Below are positions 5,690-6,614 of a stretch of DNA of 6,614 bases, in pieces. The first letter of the stretch is position 1, and every line of letters starts with the position of its first letter. The position numbers were made by a program, and so were the translations under genes. The DNA is from an uncultured Oscillospiraceae bacterium (GTDB taxonomy: Bacteria; Bacillota; Clostridia; Oscillospirales; Acutalibacteraceae), in the NCBI GenBank assembly GCA_900555705.1, contig USLV01000079.1, forward strand, positions 1 through 6,614. Direction: 5' to 3'. The notes below the pieces were generated by a model. The model saw only the letters and a list, made by a program, of their open reading frames with translations, was not told where the DNA came from and ran no database searches.

Positions 5690-6130
5690 ATGTATACGAT
5701 AGGACAGGTCTCGGAGATGTTCCAGTTACCGGTGTCGACACTCCGGTATTATGATAAACAGGGGCTGTTTCCGGGCATGGAGCGGGTGTCGGGTATCCGT
5801 AGATTCAGCGATGCGGAACTGGAAGCCCTTCGAGTCATTGAATGCCTTAAAAAGTCCGGGCTGGAGCTCAAGGATATCAAGCGATTTATGGACTGGTGTA
5901 CGGAGGGGGCGGCGACCTATCCGCAACGCAGAGAGCTGTTTGAAAAGCAAAAGAAAAGTCTGGAAGCAGAGCTTGTCCGTATGAACAGGGTCCTGGATAT
6001 GCTGACATTCAAATGCTGGTATTATGAGCAGGCGATACGGGACGGCGGCGAGGACAGGCTGCAAAAATTGATTCCCGACCACCTGCCGGACGGCATCCGG
6101 GAAGCGTATGAAAATGCCCATCAGGAATAG
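5690..6130 (+). CDS. MerR-family transcriptional regulator, AdhR/NmlR-like
   Basis: This is a 146-residue DNA-binding regulator. The N-terminal winged helix-turn-helix is complete: YTIGQVSEMFQLPVSTLRYYD (2-22), then wing residues GLFPGMERVSGIRRF (25-39) and the second helical part ending about residue 72. Residues 79-116 form the long dimerisation helix, ending TFKCWYYEQAI, followed by a short tail. C52 (in VIECLKKSG) aligns with Cys52 of B. subtilis AdhR, which senses aldehydes and other electrophiles by thiol modification; C70 and C109 are further cysteines. The start at 5690 is set by the beginning of the HTH and by GGGGGA (5680-5685) four bases upstream; the frame is open further upstream but runs through the control region. 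By context it likely activates the divergent hydrolase-lipoprotein unit from the 19-base-spacer promoter and limits its own expression. The inducer is inferred, not shown. Confidence 0.9.
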   Translation: MYTIGQVSEMFQLPVSTLRYYDKQGLFPGMERVSGIRRFSDAELEALRVIECLKKSGLELKDIKRFMDWCTEGAATYPQRRELFEKQKKSLEAELVRMNRVLDMLTFKCWYYEQAIRDGGEDRLQKLIPDHLPDGIREAYENAHQE

Positions 6131-6209
6131 GGCATGGTCATGACGGACGAATGCCGTTTCCAGGAACGTTCGGCTTGTCCGGCGGAAAGAATGGAGGGGG
6201 ATAGGAGCA

Positions 6210-6590
6210 ATGCTGTTTGATCGGATCCATCATATTGCCGTCATCGGCAGCGACTATGAACGGTCCCGGCACTTTTATGTGGATTTGCTGGGGTTTTCGG
6301 TGATCCGGGAGAATTACCGCGCGGAGCGGGGCGATTACAAGCTCGACCTGCGGTGCGGCGAGCAGGAGATCGAGCTCTTCATCATGCGCGACTGCCCGCC
6401 GCGCCCGAGTTATCCGGAAGCACTGGGGCTGCGCCATCTGGCCTTTGCCGTGGAGGATGTCGACGTGGCGGTGCGGGAGCTGCAAAAGCGGGGCATCGAG
6501 ACGGAGCCGGTACGGGTGGATGCCTGTACCGGCAGGCGGATGACCTTTTTCCGCGATCCGGACGGGCTGCCGCTGGAAATTCACGAATGA
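6210..6590 (+). CDS. gloA2: Glyoxalase-I-like VOC metalloprotein (SMU1112c/YaeR type)
   Basis: This 126-residue single-domain protein of the vicinal oxygen chelate superfamily is a full-length match to the small YaeR/GloA2-like group. Two beta-alpha-beta-beta-beta units are visible: residues 5-59 (HHIAVIGSDYERSRHFYVDLLGF) and 74-125 (LRHLAFAVEDVD, then FFRDPDGLPLEIHE). The four metal ligands expected for the fold are present: H8, E55, H76 and E123. The actual substrate of this subgroup is not well defined; methylglyoxal-glutathione activity should not be assumed, least of all in a Firmicute that may use another thiol. AGGAG (6203-6207) is very close to the ATG and GGAGGGGG (6193-6200) is nine bases upstream, so the latter is probably the working site. 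The gene lies 79 bases after the MerR-family gene with no convincing terminator between, so read-through is possible. Its GC content (42 of 60 in line 6421) matches the left-hand genes rather than the module. Confidence 0.85.
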   Translation: MLFDRIHHIAVIGSDYERSRHFYVDLLGFSVIRENYRAERGDYKLDLRCGEQEIELFIMRDCPPRPSYPEALGLRHLAFAVEDVDVAVRELQKRGIETEPVRVDACTGRRMTFFRDPDGLPLEIHE

Positions 6591-6607
6591 AACCGGAGGC
6601 AGGGGGC

Positions 6608-6614
6608 ATGGAAG
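6608..6614 (+). CDS. Start of a further gene (first two codons only)
   Basis: An ATG at 6608 follows GGAGG (6595-6599) at an eight-base spacing and lies 17 bases after the gloA2 stop on the same strand, as expected for the next gene of an operon. Only Met-Glu and one further base are in the window, so nothing can be said about the product. Confidence 0.45.

Noticed and set aside
6145..6180. Imperfect hairpin between the regulator and gloA2 (GGAC with GTCC, GCCG with CGGC)
   Set aside because: The stem is interrupted by bulges and no T-run follows, so it is not called a terminator.

Overview
The window looks like chromosomal DNA from a GC-rich, low-oxygen Firmicute, probably a gut-type member of the Clostridia. 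The evidence is a UVR-motif ClpC of Gram-positive type, a uracil-5 rRNA methyltransferase with Fe-S cysteines, strong GGAGG-like ribosome binding sites and sigma-A-type promoters. The genus cannot be fixed from the sequence alone.

Left part (1-3940, + strand) is a GC-rich housekeeping run. It holds the C-terminal 482 residues of ClpC with its terminator. Next is a DUF368 membrane protein (PopT-type polyprenyl-phosphate translocase) with its own promoter. Last is an RlmD/RlmCD-type 23S rRNA methyltransferase, closed by a terminator. The rlmD leader is odd: a good extended -10 promoter lies upstream of an intrinsic-terminator hairpin, with only 15 bases between that hairpin and the rlmD ribosome binding site.

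Middle part (about 3956-6130) is a compact module of visibly lower GC (hand-counted 60-base lines near 50%, against 68-70% on either side). A MerR-family regulator (+) is transcribed away from a two-gene minus-strand unit: a cysteine-nucleophile alpha/beta hydrolase, and a lipoprotein with a cyclophilin-like fold whose start overlaps the hydrolase stop by ATGA. The regulator has a cysteine at residue 52, where AdhR of Bacillus subtilis has its electrophile-sensing cysteine. The shared control region has a textbook MerR target promoter (19-base spacer, with a perfect dyad next to the -35) facing a second promoter that should drive the regulator. The two -10 boxes lie one base apart in opposite orientation. 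The hydrolase leader carries a 122-base relic that reads like the first ten and last twenty-odd residues of a flavodoxin-fold NAD(P)H-dependent oxidoreductase joined together, with its ribosome binding site intact. I infer a thiol/electrophile-responsive detoxification or redox module that has lost one enzyme.

Right part (6210-6614, + strand) returns to high GC. It holds a glyoxalase-like VOC metalloprotein (GloA2/YaeR type) and the first two codons of a further probable gene.

No RNA genes, CRISPR arrays, insertion sequences or attachment sites were seen.
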